Source: an uncultured Muribaculaceae bacterium (GTDB lineage Bacteria; Bacteroidota; Bacteroidia; Bacteroidales; Muribaculaceae). Taken from it: a stretch of 64,000 nt of DNA. Shown one piece after another: positions 24,538-33,916 of this stretch; positions within the stretch are counted from its first letter, which is position 1, and every line of letters begins with the position of its first letter. The DNA lies in contig CAJTPK010000002.1 of assembly GCA_910578075.1 (NCBI GenBank), positions 62,001 through 126,000 of the forward strand, in the 5' to 3' direction. The notes under the pieces were generated by a model. The model ran no database searches and had not been told where the DNA came from. It saw only the letters and a program-made list of their open reading frames with translations. The position numbers and the translations under genes are program-made.

Positions 24538-24738
24538 ATCACGCAGAGGCGCAGAGGCGCAAAGCCAGGAGTTGGCAAGTTAGATGATAAGATGATAAAG
24601 AGCGCTGAGAATCGCGTGGCGATTTTTGCAAAGGCGCAGTGCTGGTGAGACCGCCTCTGTGTCTCGGCAAGAGTGGTAACGACATCTGCGCCGAAAAGAG
24701 TGGCATGAAATCTTTGCGCCTCCGTGCCTCTGCGTGAT
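24538..24738. repeat. Palindrome-ended intergenic repeat, single copy
   Basis: A 201-base element with perfect 13-base inverted ends, ATCACGCAGAGGC and GCCTCTGCGTGAT. It contains AATCGCGTGGCGATT and GAGTGGTAACGAC like the array at 19178. It has no coding capacity and lies between btuF and btuC, where it may weaken or end read-through. It resembles a MITE or REP-type element; no flanking target duplication is clear. Confidence 0.88.
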
Positions 24739-24798
24739 TAAAATTTTACCGACAACAGTAATAAATAATTAGTTTGAACAACTTCAATAACTTATTAG

Positions 24799-24819
24799 GG
24801 ACGCACTGATGGTGCGTCC
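24799..24819 (+). promoter_or_regulatory. Short GC-rich hairpin just before btuC
   Basis: GGACGCAC (24799-24806) pairs with GTGCGTCC (24812-24819) around a five-base loop, only five bases before the btuC ATG at 24825. It could limit ribosome access or act as a processing or stability element. No T tract follows. Confidence 0.5.
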
Positions 24820-24824
24820 GCATT

Positions 24825-25841
24825 ATGCAAAATAATATGAGATTCATAATTCTGTCAATATCGCTTGTGGTGTTGTTTTTTCTGAACCTGTTCGTTGGCT
24901 CGGTGGCAATACCCCCCGCACAGGTGGTTGACATCCTTTTCAGCAACGCGGATGTTGACGGCCCGTTGCGTTTTATAGTTGTCGGGAGCCGTTTGCCTCA
25001 GGCGATAACTGCTGTGCTGGCAGGGGCGGCATTGACAGTGTCGGGTCTGATGCTTCAGACTGCATTCCGGAATCCTCTTGCGGGTCCTTCAATTCTCGGT
25101 ATCACTTCCGGCTCCAGCCTCGGTGTCGCGTTGGTAATCCTGCTGTTTGGCGGCTCTGTGTCCGCGGCGGGATACTCATTTGGCGGTTATATGGCGATAT
25201 TGATAGGCTCGTTTGCCGGCAGCATCGCCATCATGGGTTTGTTGCTGCTGTTCTCAATGTGGCTGAAAAATGACCTTATGCTACTGATTTCAGGAATCAT
25301 GGTAGGATACCTCACATCCTCAGTCATAACCCTGTTGAATTATTTATCCACAGCCGAAGGGGTGCATGGATATGCAATGTGGGGAATGGGAAATTTCAAC
25401 GGTGTGGCACTTGGTCAGATCCCTCTTTTCTCAATAGCCATAGGGATAGGGTTGGTAATGTCGATATTGATGGTAAAGCCACTGAACATTATATTGCTCG
25501 GTGAAAATTATGCTCTCAATCTGGGAATAAGGATGCAATGGGTGCGTAATATGTTGCTGGTGACAACTGGAATACTTACATCTGTGGTGACTGCATTCTG
25601 CGGACCGATCTCGTTTATCGGATTGGCGGTGCCGCATGTGGTGAGAATGATTTTCCGTACATCAGATCATCGCGTGATTATCCCCGGTTGTATTCTTGCC
25701 GGAGGAGTCGTAGGGCTTGTCTGCAACTTTTTGTGTATATTGCCGGAAAATATTGTGCTCCCTCTGAATGGAGTCACGCCCTTGATAGGTGTGCCGGTAA
25801 TAATGTATGTAATCTTTAAAGAGAGGTTTAAGAAACGATGA
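24825..25841 (+). CDS. btuC: Cobalamin ABC transporter permease BtuC
   Basis: A 338-residue FecCD-family permease with about ten membrane segments. It carries the family landmarks RLPQAITAVLAGAALTVSGL, QTAFRNPLAGPSILGI and FCGPISFIGLAVPHVVRM. With BtuD it forms the inner-membrane pump for corrinoids. A start at 24837 (MRFII) is also possible. No ribosome-binding sequence is seen beyond the hairpin. The stop overlaps btuD as ATGA. Confidence 0.93.
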   Translation: MQNNMRFIILSISLVVLFFLNLFVGSVAIPPAQVVDILFSNADVDGPLRFIVVGSRLPQAITAVLAGAALTVSGLMLQTAFRNPLAGPSILGITSGSSLGVALVILLFGGSVSAAGYSFGGYMAILIGSFAGSIAIMGLLLLFSMWLKNDLMLLISGIMVGYLTSSVITLLNYLSTAEGVHGYAMWGMGNFNGVALGQIPLFSIAIGIGLVMSILMVKPLNIILLGENYALNLGIRMQWVRNMLLVTTGILTSVVTAFCGPISFIGLAVPHVVRMIFRTSDHRVIIPGCILAGGVVGLVCNFLCILPENIVLPLNGVTPLIGVPVIMYVIFKERFKKR

Positions 25842-26626
25842 GTGCCGAGACGATAAAAGTTTGCGGGCTGACCACCGGTTACCGCAATTCGAAAGGTGAC
25901 ATATCCATTACCGGACCTCTCGATGCCACCCTTGAATCAGGTGAGCTGACATGCCTGCTTGGACCAAATGGAGCGGGTAAATCAACTTTGCTGCGTACGC
26001 TTGCCGGTTTTCAGAAGCCTCTTGCAGGGTATGTCAAGGTTGAGGGGAAAAAGCTTAGCGATTATTCCGGACGTGACCTTGCCCGAACAATAAGCGTTGT
26101 GCTGACTGAGAAACCACTTCTGGAGAATATGGACGTTGAGACTCTCGTTGGATTGGGGCGCGCTCCATACACAGGATTCTGGGGGCGATTCTCACCGGAG
26201 GATACAGAAGCGGTGGAGCGTGCGATATCGTTGATGGGTATTGATTCATTAAGGCACAGGATGGTGCAGAGCCTCAGTGATGGTGAACGACAGAAAACCA
26301 TGATTGCAAAGGCATTCGCGCAGGAGACTCCTGTTATTTTTCTCGATGAACCCACGGCATTCCTTGATTATCCGAGTAAGGTTGAGATAATGCTTCTTCT
26401 ATATTCTCTCGCGCATAAGATGGGTAAGACAATCTTCATGTCGACGCACGATCTTGATATGGCGCTTCAGCTCTCAGATAAGATATGGCTGATGGATAAG
26501 AAATTGGGTGTGCGCACCGGAACTCATCGGGAACTTACGGATTCCGGGGATCTTGAACGGTATTTCGTTCGTCCGGGCATACGTTTTGACCGTGAGGAGG
26601 GATTATTTAAAGTGGTGAGGTATTAG
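25838..26626 (+). CDS. btuD: Cobalamin ABC transporter ATPase BtuD
   Basis: A 262-residue ABC ATPase: Walker A LLGPNGAGKSTLLR, signature LSDGERQK, Walker B PVIFLDEP and the switch His in MSTHDLD. It is of the FepC/BtuD type. The start overlaps btuC by four bases, so the two are translationally coupled. Substrate by context. Confidence 0.93.
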   Translation: MSAETIKVCGLTTGYRNSKGDISITGPLDATLESGELTCLLGPNGAGKSTLLRTLAGFQKPLAGYVKVEGKKLSDYSGRDLARTISVVLTEKPLLENMDVETLVGLGRAPYTGFWGRFSPEDTEAVERAISLMGIDSLRHRMVQSLSDGERQKTMIAKAFAQETPVIFLDEPTAFLDYPSKVEIMLLLYSLAHKMGKTIFMSTHDLDMALQLSDKIWLMDKKLGVRTGTHRELTDSGDLERYFVRPGIRFDREEGLFKVVRY

Positions 26627-26635
26627 CTATTAGTG

Positions 26636-27970
26636 ATGAAGTGTTTTACAGGTAAAGCGGGATTTGTCATAGGCGCAGTATCGTCCGGTAGCGGGAAAAC
26701 AACCGTCACCAACGGTTTGCTGCGCTCTTTTCGGTCAATGGGACTCAAAGCGGCTCCATTCAAGGTCGGACCCGATTATATTGACACACATTTCCATAAG
26801 GTCGCTTCCGGTCGTGATTCGATAAATCTTGATGTCTTTATGGGCGGGGAGGATCACGTGAAGGGGTTGTTTGCTGATTATTCACGTGGATGTGATGTCT
26901 GTGTTGTGGAAGGTGTGATGGGGCTGTTTGATGGTTACGATTGCAGAAAAGGTAGCGCGGCGCATATCGCGGAGATTTTGGGATTACCAGTGATACTGCT
27001 TATCAATGCAGCGTCATCAGCATATTCATTGGCAGCGGTATTGTCGGGTTTTAGGAATTTCAATCCTTCTGTCAATATCGCTGGTGTGATCTTCAATAAT
27101 GTTGCTTCAGATAACCATCTGAGGCTTCTGCGCTATGCTGCCCGTGATTCGGGTGTGGAGTTTTTAGGGTATGTTAAACGTGATTCATCATTGATAGTTC
27201 CGTCCCGACATCTGGGACTGACTCTTGATGAAGATGATGTAATTGATAGATTTGTTGCAAATGCCGCTGAGGCTGTATCTGAGAATGTAGATGTCGCCAG
27301 GATATTGGAAGTGACTGGAATTAAATCATCGGAGCACATATCCCGTAGTGTAAAACCTTTGCCTTTTTGCTCTTCCGATAAAAAGAAATGCCGGATAGCT
27401 GTTGCCCACGATGAAGCATTCAACTTTATTTATCCTGCGAATCTGCATGCACTGGAATCTAATGACGTGCTTGGTATGGGATACGGTGAGATAGTCCGTT
27501 TCTCTCCGTTGCGTGATGAGGAGATGCCCGAAGCGGATCTGCTATATCTCCCGGGAGGGTATCCTGAATTATACAGGGAGAGGTTGTCTGCTAACAAGGG
27601 GATGAGGAAATCTATCAGAGAATTTATAGAGAATGGGGGATACACGATTGCCGAGTGTGGCGGAATGCTGTATCTTGGTGATGATATCGATGGAATTGAG
27701 ATGTGTGGGATATTGCCCTTGAGCGGAACGATGGCGGGTGCACGGTTGAAACTCGGATACAGAACCGTCCGTTTTCAGGGATGCGAGATGCGCGGTCATG
27801 AATTTCATTATTCATCTGTGAGGGAGAATGAACCGTTGAGATCTGTCGCTTCGCAGACAGATGTGAGAGGAGAGGCGGTAGCCACTCCTGTATACAGATA
27901 TAAAAACACAATCGCTGGATACACCCATCTCTATTGGGCGGAGAGTGACTTTTCAAAACTTTGGGAATGA
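26636..27970 (+). CDS. cobB: Cobyrinate a,c-diamide synthase (CobB/CbiA)
   Basis: A 444-residue protein starting at the ATG at 26636 (a GTG directly before it is less likely). The N-terminal dethiobiotin-synthetase-like domain has the P loop AVSSGSGKTTVTNGLL and the DYIDTHFHK segment. The C-terminal class-I glutaminase domain has the Cys in TIAECGGMLYLGDD and the late His in HEFHYS. It amidates side chains a and c of cobyrinic acid with Gln and ATP. It lies nine bases after btuD and overlaps the adenosyltransferase gene. Confidence 0.94.
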   Translation: MKCFTGKAGFVIGAVSSGSGKTTVTNGLLRSFRSMGLKAAPFKVGPDYIDTHFHKVASGRDSINLDVFMGGEDHVKGLFADYSRGCDVCVVEGVMGLFDGYDCRKGSAAHIAEILGLPVILLINAASSAYSLAAVLSGFRNFNPSVNIAGVIFNNVASDNHLRLLRYAARDSGVEFLGYVKRDSSLIVPSRHLGLTLDEDDVIDRFVANAAEAVSENVDVARILEVTGIKSSEHISRSVKPLPFCSSDKKKCRIAVAHDEAFNFIYPANLHALESNDVLGMGYGEIVRFSPLRDEEMPEADLLYLPGGYPELYRERLSANKGMRKSIREFIENGGYTIAECGGMLYLGDDIDGIEMCGILPLSGTMAGARLKLGYRTVRFQGCEMRGHEFHYSSVRENEPLRSVASQTDVRGEAVATPVYRYKNTIAGYTHLYWAESDFSKLWE

Positions 27971-28539
27971 AGATATATACAAAAACCGGAGACCGGGGAA
28001 CCACCGGTATACGAGGTGGTGAGAGGGTTTCTAAAACTGACCAACGTATCGAGGCTAACGGTACCATTGACGAACTTAACAGCATACTTGGCATTGTTAG
28101 GGCGATTTCCTGTGATAAGATGACTCAGGAGGTAGTTGCGGAGATACAGACAAATCTCATGATAATCATGAGTCGCGTTGCAACGCGCTCTGAAAACCGC
28201 GCTGACAATCCACGTATCTTACCGGAGAATGCCGTGACTAAGATGGAGGTGGTATTGGATGATATCACATCTGCCGGATATGTTACGCAGGATTTCATAT
28301 TGCCCGGAGGTAATCCGGCAGGTGCGTTTCTGCATCAGGCTCGTTCTGTTTGCCGTAGGGCGGAAAGGGAGCTTTGGAGGCTTGATGAGCAGGATCCGGT
28401 AGAGCAGATGGTGATGTCGTATGTCAATAGGCTTTCAGATCTCCTTTTTGCGATGGCGAGGAGGGAGACATCATTGTCGGGTGGAACGGATGTAGATTGG
28501 GAGCGATTTGGTTCAGGAAAAGGCGTAAGGTCAAAGTAA
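27967..28539 (+). CDS. pduO: ATP:cob(I)alamin adenosyltransferase, PduO type
   Basis: A 190-residue protein. The N-terminal motif YTKTGDRGTTG binds ATP, and RIEANGTIDELNSILG and the helix with RSVCRRAERELW are conserved in PduO-type (MMAB) enzymes. It adds the 5'-deoxyadenosyl ligand to the reduced corrinoid. The start in an ATGA overlap with cobB is favoured over a TTG six bases earlier. Confidence 0.94.
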   Translation: MKIYTKTGDRGTTGIRGGERVSKTDQRIEANGTIDELNSILGIVRAISCDKMTQEVVAEIQTNLMIIMSRVATRSENRADNPRILPENAVTKMEVVLDDITSAGYVTQDFILPGGNPAGAFLHQARSVCRRAERELWRLDEQDPVEQMVMSYVNRLSDLLFAMARRETSLSGGTDVDWERFGSGKGVRSK

Positions 28540-28544
28540 AGAAT

Positions 28545-30050
28545 ATGAGACGGACTCTAAATATGGAGAGATTGAAACCCATAATGCTTGGCGGAACAGG
28601 CAGTGATGTCGGCAAGAGTGTGCTTGCCGCCGGATTGTGCCGTATATTTTTGCAAGACGGTTATACTCCGGCACCTTTCAAGGCTCAGAACATGGCATTG
28701 AATTCCTATGTCACGCCAGATGGTCTTGAGATTGGGCGTGCACAGGCAGTGCAGGCGGAGGCTGCCGGAGTGGAGTGTATGGCGGAGATGAATCCGGTGC
28801 TTCTTAAGCCCTCCGGAAAGATGACCTCGCAGGTTGTTCTGAATGGTCTTCCGGTCGGAAACAAGGATGCATACGACTATTTCAGAAAGGAGAATAAGGA
28901 ACCGCTCCGCAGGGAGGTGCATGCCGCTTTCGATCGTCTTAGCGCAAGATATAATCCTATAGTGATGGAGGGGGCAGGCAGTATCGCTGAGTTAAATCTT
29001 CGGGATTCCGACATTGTCAATATGTCGATGGCCGCATATGCGGATGCCGCGGTGATTCTTGTGGCAGACATTGACAAGGGCGGGGTTTTTGCTTCGGCTT
29101 ATGGTTCTATAATGTTGCAGAAAGAGGAGGATCGTAAAAGGATAAAGGGGATCATTGTAAATAAATTCCGTGGAGATGAGAAGCTTTTCGAACAGGGACG
29201 GAAGATGATGGAGAAGATATGCGGTGTCCCGGTGATAGGGGTTGTGCCTTATCTGGATGATATCCATATCGAAGAGGAGGATTCTGTGTCGCTCGCAAAA
29301 AAATCCAACGCTCATACGGAGGAGAACTTGATAAATGTTGCAGTTGTAGCAACTCCACATATATCTAATTTTACGGACTTTGATACAATATCGAGGGATC
29401 CGAGGGTGCATCTTTATTTTACGTCTGAACCTGCGGAACTGCTGAATGCAGATGTCATAATCCTCCCCGGAAGCAAGAACACACTCTCAGACCTTAAGGC
29501 TATTCAGACAAACGGCTGTGCGGATGCAATAATAAAGGCTTCCGCGCTGGGTCGCACTGTGATGGGAATTTGCGGAGGATATCAGATGATGGGGGAGAGT
29601 GTCGACGATCCGGATGGAGTGGAAGGTGAGCCGGATTCGATGGCTGGCTTGGGTCTTTTGCCTGTTAACACGGTGCTGAAAGGAAGCAAGACTGTCAGAC
29701 GTGTGAGATTTACAATGGACGGATGCACAGATCTGAACTCCGGATATGAGATACATATGGGAATCTCAACTCTTGAGAATGGCGCTTCTCCGATGGTGAT
29801 CAAGGAGGATGGCTCAGTAGATGGTTGTCGTGTAAGTGAAATGGTATGCGGCAGCTATATTCATGGTATTTTAGATAATACCGGTGTGATAGATATGTTG
29901 CTTAAACCTCATGCGTTGAGGAAGGGATTGCCCGAGTCGGGTAATGTGGAGCCTTACAGAGAATATAAAGAGAGGCAATATGACGCGTTGGCACAAAGAT
30001 TGCGTGACTGTCTTGATATAGATTTGTTATATAAAATCATGCGGGAATGA
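28545..30050 (+). CDS. cbiP: Cobyric acid synthase (CbiP/CobQ)
   Basis: A 501-residue protein. N-terminal motifs are MLGGTGSDVGKSVLAAGL (P loop), APFKAQNMALNS and EGAGSIAE. The C-terminal glutaminase has Cys in VMGICGGYQMMG and His in SYIHGILDN. It amidates side chains b, d, e and g of adenosylcobyrinate diamide. The ATG at 28545 is taken; ATG 28563 (MERLKP) is equally likely, since neither has a strong ribosome-binding sequence. It overlaps the next gene by four bases. Confidence 0.94.
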   Translation: MRRTLNMERLKPIMLGGTGSDVGKSVLAAGLCRIFLQDGYTPAPFKAQNMALNSYVTPDGLEIGRAQAVQAEAAGVECMAEMNPVLLKPSGKMTSQVVLNGLPVGNKDAYDYFRKENKEPLRREVHAAFDRLSARYNPIVMEGAGSIAELNLRDSDIVNMSMAAYADAAVILVADIDKGGVFASAYGSIMLQKEEDRKRIKGIIVNKFRGDEKLFEQGRKMMEKICGVPVIGVVPYLDDIHIEEEDSVSLAKKSNAHTEENLINVAVVATPHISNFTDFDTISRDPRVHLYFTSEPAELLNADVIILPGSKNTLSDLKAIQTNGCADAIIKASALGRTVMGICGGYQMMGESVDDPDGVEGEPDSMAGLGLLPVNTVLKGSKTVRRVRFTMDGCTDLNSGYEIHMGISTLENGASPMVIKEDGSVDGCRVSEMVCGSYIHGILDNTGVIDMLLKPHALRKGLPESGNVEPYREYKERQYDALAQRLRDCLDIDLLYKIMRE

Positions 30051-31054
30051 TAGAAGGACATGGAGATGACCTGTATCGCTACGGTGGTAAGGTAAAATAT
30101 AATTTCAGCACAAATATTGTTTCCGATATGGATCATCGGAAACTCACCGGATATCTATCCACTGTAATGTCTTCGATAGGAAGCTATCCGGAGCCTGCAC
30201 CGTTCTCATTGGAGAAAATGATAGCGAAGAAAATTGATGTGGAACCGGAGAATGTGGTGGTTACTAATGGTGCGACAGATGCGATGTATCGTATCGCGCA
30301 TATCAAATCTGGCAAACGCGCAGCTATCCGGATACCTACATTCAGGGAATATCAGGATGCATGCGTGGCATATGGTCATGAGATTGCCTTTTTTAATGAT
30401 ATAGATAATGTTCCGGTTGCAGACAGCGTATGGTTATGCAATCCGAACAATCCCACGGGAGAGGTTCTTGATAAGTGTGAAATATTGCATTTGAGTAATA
30501 ATAGAGACTCCACTTGGCTAATCGTGGATCAGGCATACGCAGACTATACTCAGCTTCCTGTAATTACGCCTGCGGAGGCTGTGGAATCCGGTAATGTGAT
30601 TTTACTCAGTTCGTTGACCAAGAGATTTGCCATTCCGGGATTGCGGATAGGTTATCTGGTAGCTCCTCGGGAGATTGCGGCTGAAATCAGGTCTGCCGGT
30701 ATGCCGTGGGCTGTGAATTCGCTTGCCATAGAGGCAGGTAAATATCTGCTGGGTCATGAAGCGGATTATCATATTGATGCGGAAACTCTTCATGCTGAGG
30801 CATTGCGTATAGCTGAGGAATTCAGGAAATCAGGTATCAACTGCGAACCGACCGATTGCAATTTCATATTGTGCAGATTGTCCGGAAGAAAAGCGTCAGA
30901 TCTTAAAAAATATCTTGTGGAGAATCATGAGATTCTTATACGCGATGCATCCAATTTTGAAGGCTTGGATGAATCGTATTTCAGAGTTGCAGCGCAGACT
31001 GCAGAACAGAATGACTTACTCATTAAAGCTATTGGGAAATGGATGAGAATATGA
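30047..31054 (+). CDS. cobD: L-threonine-O-3-phosphate decarboxylase (CobD)
   Basis: A 335-residue fold-type-I PLP enzyme. It starts GHGDDLYRYGG, as CobD does, and has CNPNNPTGEV, the DQAYADY region and the PLP Lys in SSLTKRFAIPGLRIGY. It makes (R)-1-amino-2-propanol phosphate for the nucleotide loop. HisC-like activity is the alternative, but the position between cbiP and cbiB supports CobD. Its substrate, threonine phosphate, needs a threonine kinase; see the gene at 36461. Confidence 0.9.
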   Translation: MIEGHGDDLYRYGGKVKYNFSTNIVSDMDHRKLTGYLSTVMSSIGSYPEPAPFSLEKMIAKKIDVEPENVVVTNGATDAMYRIAHIKSGKRAAIRIPTFREYQDACVAYGHEIAFFNDIDNVPVADSVWLCNPNNPTGEVLDKCEILHLSNNRDSTWLIVDQAYADYTQLPVITPAEAVESGNVILLSSLTKRFAIPGLRIGYLVAPREIAAEIRSAGMPWAVNSLAIEAGKYLLGHEADYHIDAETLHAEALRIAEEFRKSGINCEPTDCNFILCRLSGRKASDLKKYLVENHEILIRDASNFEGLDESYFRVAAQTAEQNDLLIKAIGKWMRI

Positions 31055-31992
31055 TCAATTGGCAAGGGTATATGATTGTGGCGATTCCTTTGCTGGCAGG
31101 ATGGCTGCTTGACCGAATCATGGGAGATCCTGCATGGTTGCCGCATCCGGTAGTGTTATATGGAAAAATCATATCCTTTTTTGAACATCAGTTGAATCAG
31201 GGTATCGGACGCAAGATGAAGGGAGGGATAATGTCATTTTTGCTTGTGCTGTCGGTTTTCATCATAGTCTGGCTTATACTTTTGTTGTTGTCTCCATATT
31301 CGGTATTGAAGATTGTAGTGACAGCCATTGGTGTGTTCTATTGTCTCGCGGGAACAACGTTGTCGCGGGAAGTTAGGATGGTATTTGACGCATGTGGAAG
31401 AGGGATAGAGGCAGCACGTAGACAGATAGCGCGTATTGTCGGTCGTGACACAGGTTCGCTTGACGAACAGGAGATAAAGACTGCAGCGTTGGAGACTCTT
31501 GCCGAGAATCTCAGTGATGGGGTGATTGCGCCTCTTTTTTGGTATCTGGTTTTAGGTTTACCGGGGATGATGGCGTATAAGATGGTCAATACGCTCGATT
31601 CGATGATAGGTTACAAGAACGAGCGATATAAAGATTTCGGATGCTTTGCAGCCCGTATGGATGATGTGGCGAACTATCTTCCTGCGCGGCTGACATCATT
31701 TCTGATGATTCTATCGAGTGGAAAACTGCGGTTGCTTAAATTTGTGAGACGATACGGGCGATGTCATGCCAGTCCTAATTCGGGATATCCGGAGGCGGCT
31801 CTCGCCGGCATTCTCGGCTGTCGCTTCGGTGGCACCCACGACTACTTCGGTCAGTCTGTCTACAAACCTTACATCGGTGAAACTCCGAAAACTCTTACGT
31901 CCTCCGACCTCCACATCTCCCTCCGCATCTGTTTCCGCTCCGAACTGCTGATGCTCCTCCTGACCCTCCTTATTATGCGGTTTTGCGTTTGA
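31051..31992 (+). CDS. cbiB: Adenosylcobinamide-phosphate synthase (CbiB)
   Basis: A 313-residue integral membrane protein. GWLLDRIMGDPAWLPHPV at the start, LAENLSDGVIAPLFWY and YKMVNTLDSMIGYKNERY in the middle and SPNSGYPEAALAGILGC near the end are the CbiB signatures. It joins cobyric acid to aminopropanol phosphate. The ATG at 31051 overlaps the cobD stop as ATGA; an ATG at 31039 is possible. Its 3' end overlaps the convergent antiporter gene by 20 bases. Confidence 0.94.
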   Translation: MINWQGYMIVAIPLLAGWLLDRIMGDPAWLPHPVVLYGKIISFFEHQLNQGIGRKMKGGIMSFLLVLSVFIIVWLILLLLSPYSVLKIVVTAIGVFYCLAGTTLSREVRMVFDACGRGIEAARRQIARIVGRDTGSLDEQEIKTAALETLAENLSDGVIAPLFWYLVLGLPGMMAYKMVNTLDSMIGYKNERYKDFGCFAARMDDVANYLPARLTSFLMILSSGKLRLLKFVRRYGRCHASPNSGYPEAALAGILGCRFGGTHDYFGQSVYKPYIGETPKTLTSSDLHISLRICFRSELLMLLLTLLIMRFCV

Positions 31993-33271
31993 TCAGTATG
32001 GAGATGATGGTCATCAGTGCGAGGGTCCAGGGGTAATACAGATAGGGCCAGGGGGCAGCGGGGGATATGCCGGCCAAACCTGTGGCGAGGAGTGTCTGCG
32101 CACCGTAGGGGATGAGGCATTGAACTATGCAGCTGCCTGTGTCGAGAAGGGAGGCGGTTTTCTGTGGTGATATCCCGTATTTCTGTGCTATGTTTTGACT
32201 TAGCGATCCGACTGTGATGATTGCAACGGTATTGTTTGCGGTGCATAGATTTACTACTCCGACAAGCAATGTGATGCATGCCTGAGCTCCTCTGGAGCCT
32301 TTCACTCTTGACGTGAGTTTTGTTAGCATCCAGTCGATTCCTCCCGTGGTTTTTATCATTCCCAGCATTCCTGCTGCAAGCAGGGTTATTATGATGAGCT
32401 GTCCCATGGAGTCGATGCCGTTTCCCATCATCCTGCATGCCTCGATTAATGAAACTCCTCGGATTGCGCCGAATGCAAGTGAAGTCAAGATACCCAATAG
32501 AAGCACGATAGTTACATTCATTCCTGTAAGGGACAAGACTATAATCACCATATATGGGGTCACAAGCCACCATGGTTCATTCTGTTGCGGAGCCATAAGC
32601 TGACTGTCGTGCCCTATAAACATATACATTATCAGGGTGATAAGGGCAGCTGGGAGTACGGTTCTTATATTTGCCTTGAATTTATCTGCCATGGAACATC
32701 CCTGTGTGCGTGTGGCGGCGATGGTAGTGTCGGATATAAACGAGAGGTTGTCACCGAAGAATGCTCCACCTAAAGCTGTTGCAACATATAGCGAAAGATT
32801 CCCTCCCCCTTGCTCGGCCAATTCCACTATCAGTGGCACCAACGCCACGACAGTGCCGACGGAAGTGCCGATTGATATGGATATGAAACAAGCCGCTGCA
32901 AATATTGCCGGCAACAGAAATGACGGAGGGAAAGCATTGAGGGTCAAGGCAACTGTGGCGTCTATGGCTCCTATGCCTTTAGCCAGCGATGCAAAGCCGC
33001 CGGCAAGCACAAAAATCCATACCATGTAAAGTATGTTGGAATGTCCCGCTGCTTTAGAGAAGATTTCGATTCTATCCTGCAACGATTTGTTGCGGCAGAT
33101 GGCTACAGCCCATACCGATGCCGCCAGAAGTGCTACGGTAATGGGCATTATGTAGAAGTCTCCGATGATAAGCGACACAGCGACATACATCAGAAGGAAG
33201 ACAACGGCGGGTGACAATGACAGCCATCCCGGTATGGCGGCAATGCTATTTGAAGATGAAGTCTTTTTCAT
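31973..33271 (-). CDS. NhaC-family Na+/H+ antiporter-like transporter
   Basis: A 432-residue protein with 11 or 12 membrane segments. FISISIGTSVGTVVALVPLI and GGAFFGDNLSFISDTTIAA are typical of the NhaC/ion-transporter superfamily, with the conserved Asp and Ser. Members exchange Na+ for H+ or for lactate and malate. It is the last gene of the minus-strand cob run, 16 bases after cobC, and its 3' end overlaps cbiB. The position in a B12 locus has no obvious reason. Confidence 0.85.
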   Translation of the reverse strand: MKKTSSSNSIAAIPGWLSLSPAVVFLLMYVAVSLIIGDFYIMPITVALLAASVWAVAICRNKSLQDRIEIFSKAAGHSNILYMVWIFVLAGGFASLAKGIGAIDATVALTLNAFPPSFLLPAIFAAACFISISIGTSVGTVVALVPLIVELAEQGGGNLSLYVATALGGAFFGDNLSFISDTTIAATRTQGCSMADKFKANIRTVLPAALITLIMYMFIGHDSQLMAPQQNEPWWLVTPYMVIIVLSLTGMNVTIVLLLGILTSLAFGAIRGVSLIEACRMMGNGIDSMGQLIIITLLAAGMLGMIKTTGGIDWMLTKLTSRVKGSRGAQACITLLVGVVNLCTANNTVAIITVGSLSQNIAQKYGISPQKTASLLDTGSCIVQCLIPYGAQTLLATGLAGISPAAPWPYLYYPWTLALMTIISILIKRKTA

Positions 33272-33287
33272 TTTATGGGACGGACTC

Positions 33288-33836
33288 TTAAGGCAAGGTT
33301 ATTTCAACAAGACCTCCATAAGGAGGTTGAAAAGAGAATAAGTTTTCGACAGTGGCACGACCGGTCACGAACATGGCGTTCATTATCACTCCTGCATGTG
33401 TGAAAACGAGTACGTTGTCCTGGCCGGAAGCCGACATCTCCTCAAGAAAGGATCTTACACGTTTGTTCTGATCGAGAAATGATTCACCGCCTGTAGGTGT
33501 GATATGTAGCCAGTCGTCATACCATTGCTGTAGCCTCGGGTCGCGGATGTCATCGTAGCGTTTCATCTCCCACTCTCCGAAATCCATTTCAAGCAGGCGA
33601 GAATCCGATAAGGCATCCGGGTATCCACATGCCTCAGCAAGCAGGCGGCAACGGCTCAAAGGGCTACGGTATATGGCATCAAACGCTTTGCCATTTTTTA
33701 TTATAGCCTCCTCAATTGAAGATTTCACGAGCGCGGCTTCTTCCGGGAATGAGGGTTTCAGGGCGACATCGGTTCTGCCGTAGCATATTCCCGGCTCCAC
33801 ATCAACCGAGGTGTGGCGAACAAAAGTTATTTTCAT
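33288..33836 (-). CDS. cobC: Alpha-ribazole phosphatase (CobC), histidine phosphatase family
   Basis: A 182-residue protein from the ATG at 33836 (MKITFVRHTSVD). The catalytic RHT motif is at residues 7-9, EMDFGEWE holds the family Glu, and the second His is in VLVFTHAGVIMNA. CobC removes the phosphate of alpha-ribazole phosphate or of adenosylcobalamin phosphate. An upstream ATG at 33863 lacks support. Context (cobS, cobT, cobU upstream) decides over a general phosphatase. Confidence 0.88.
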   Translation of the reverse strand: MKITFVRHTSVDVEPGICYGRTDVALKPSFPEEAALVKSSIEEAIIKNGKAFDAIYRSPLSRCRLLAEACGYPDALSDSRLLEMDFGEWEMKRYDDIRDPRLQQWYDDWLHITPTGGESFLDQNKRVRSFLEEMSASGQDNVLVFTHAGVIMNAMFVTGRATVENLFSFQPPYGGLVEITLP

Positions 33837-33916
33837 ATATAGATGTTTGTTAAATATGTGCAATCATAATGAAGAAAGAAATTTGGCCTTGACAATCCCC
33901 ATTGTATGGTCAAAAC

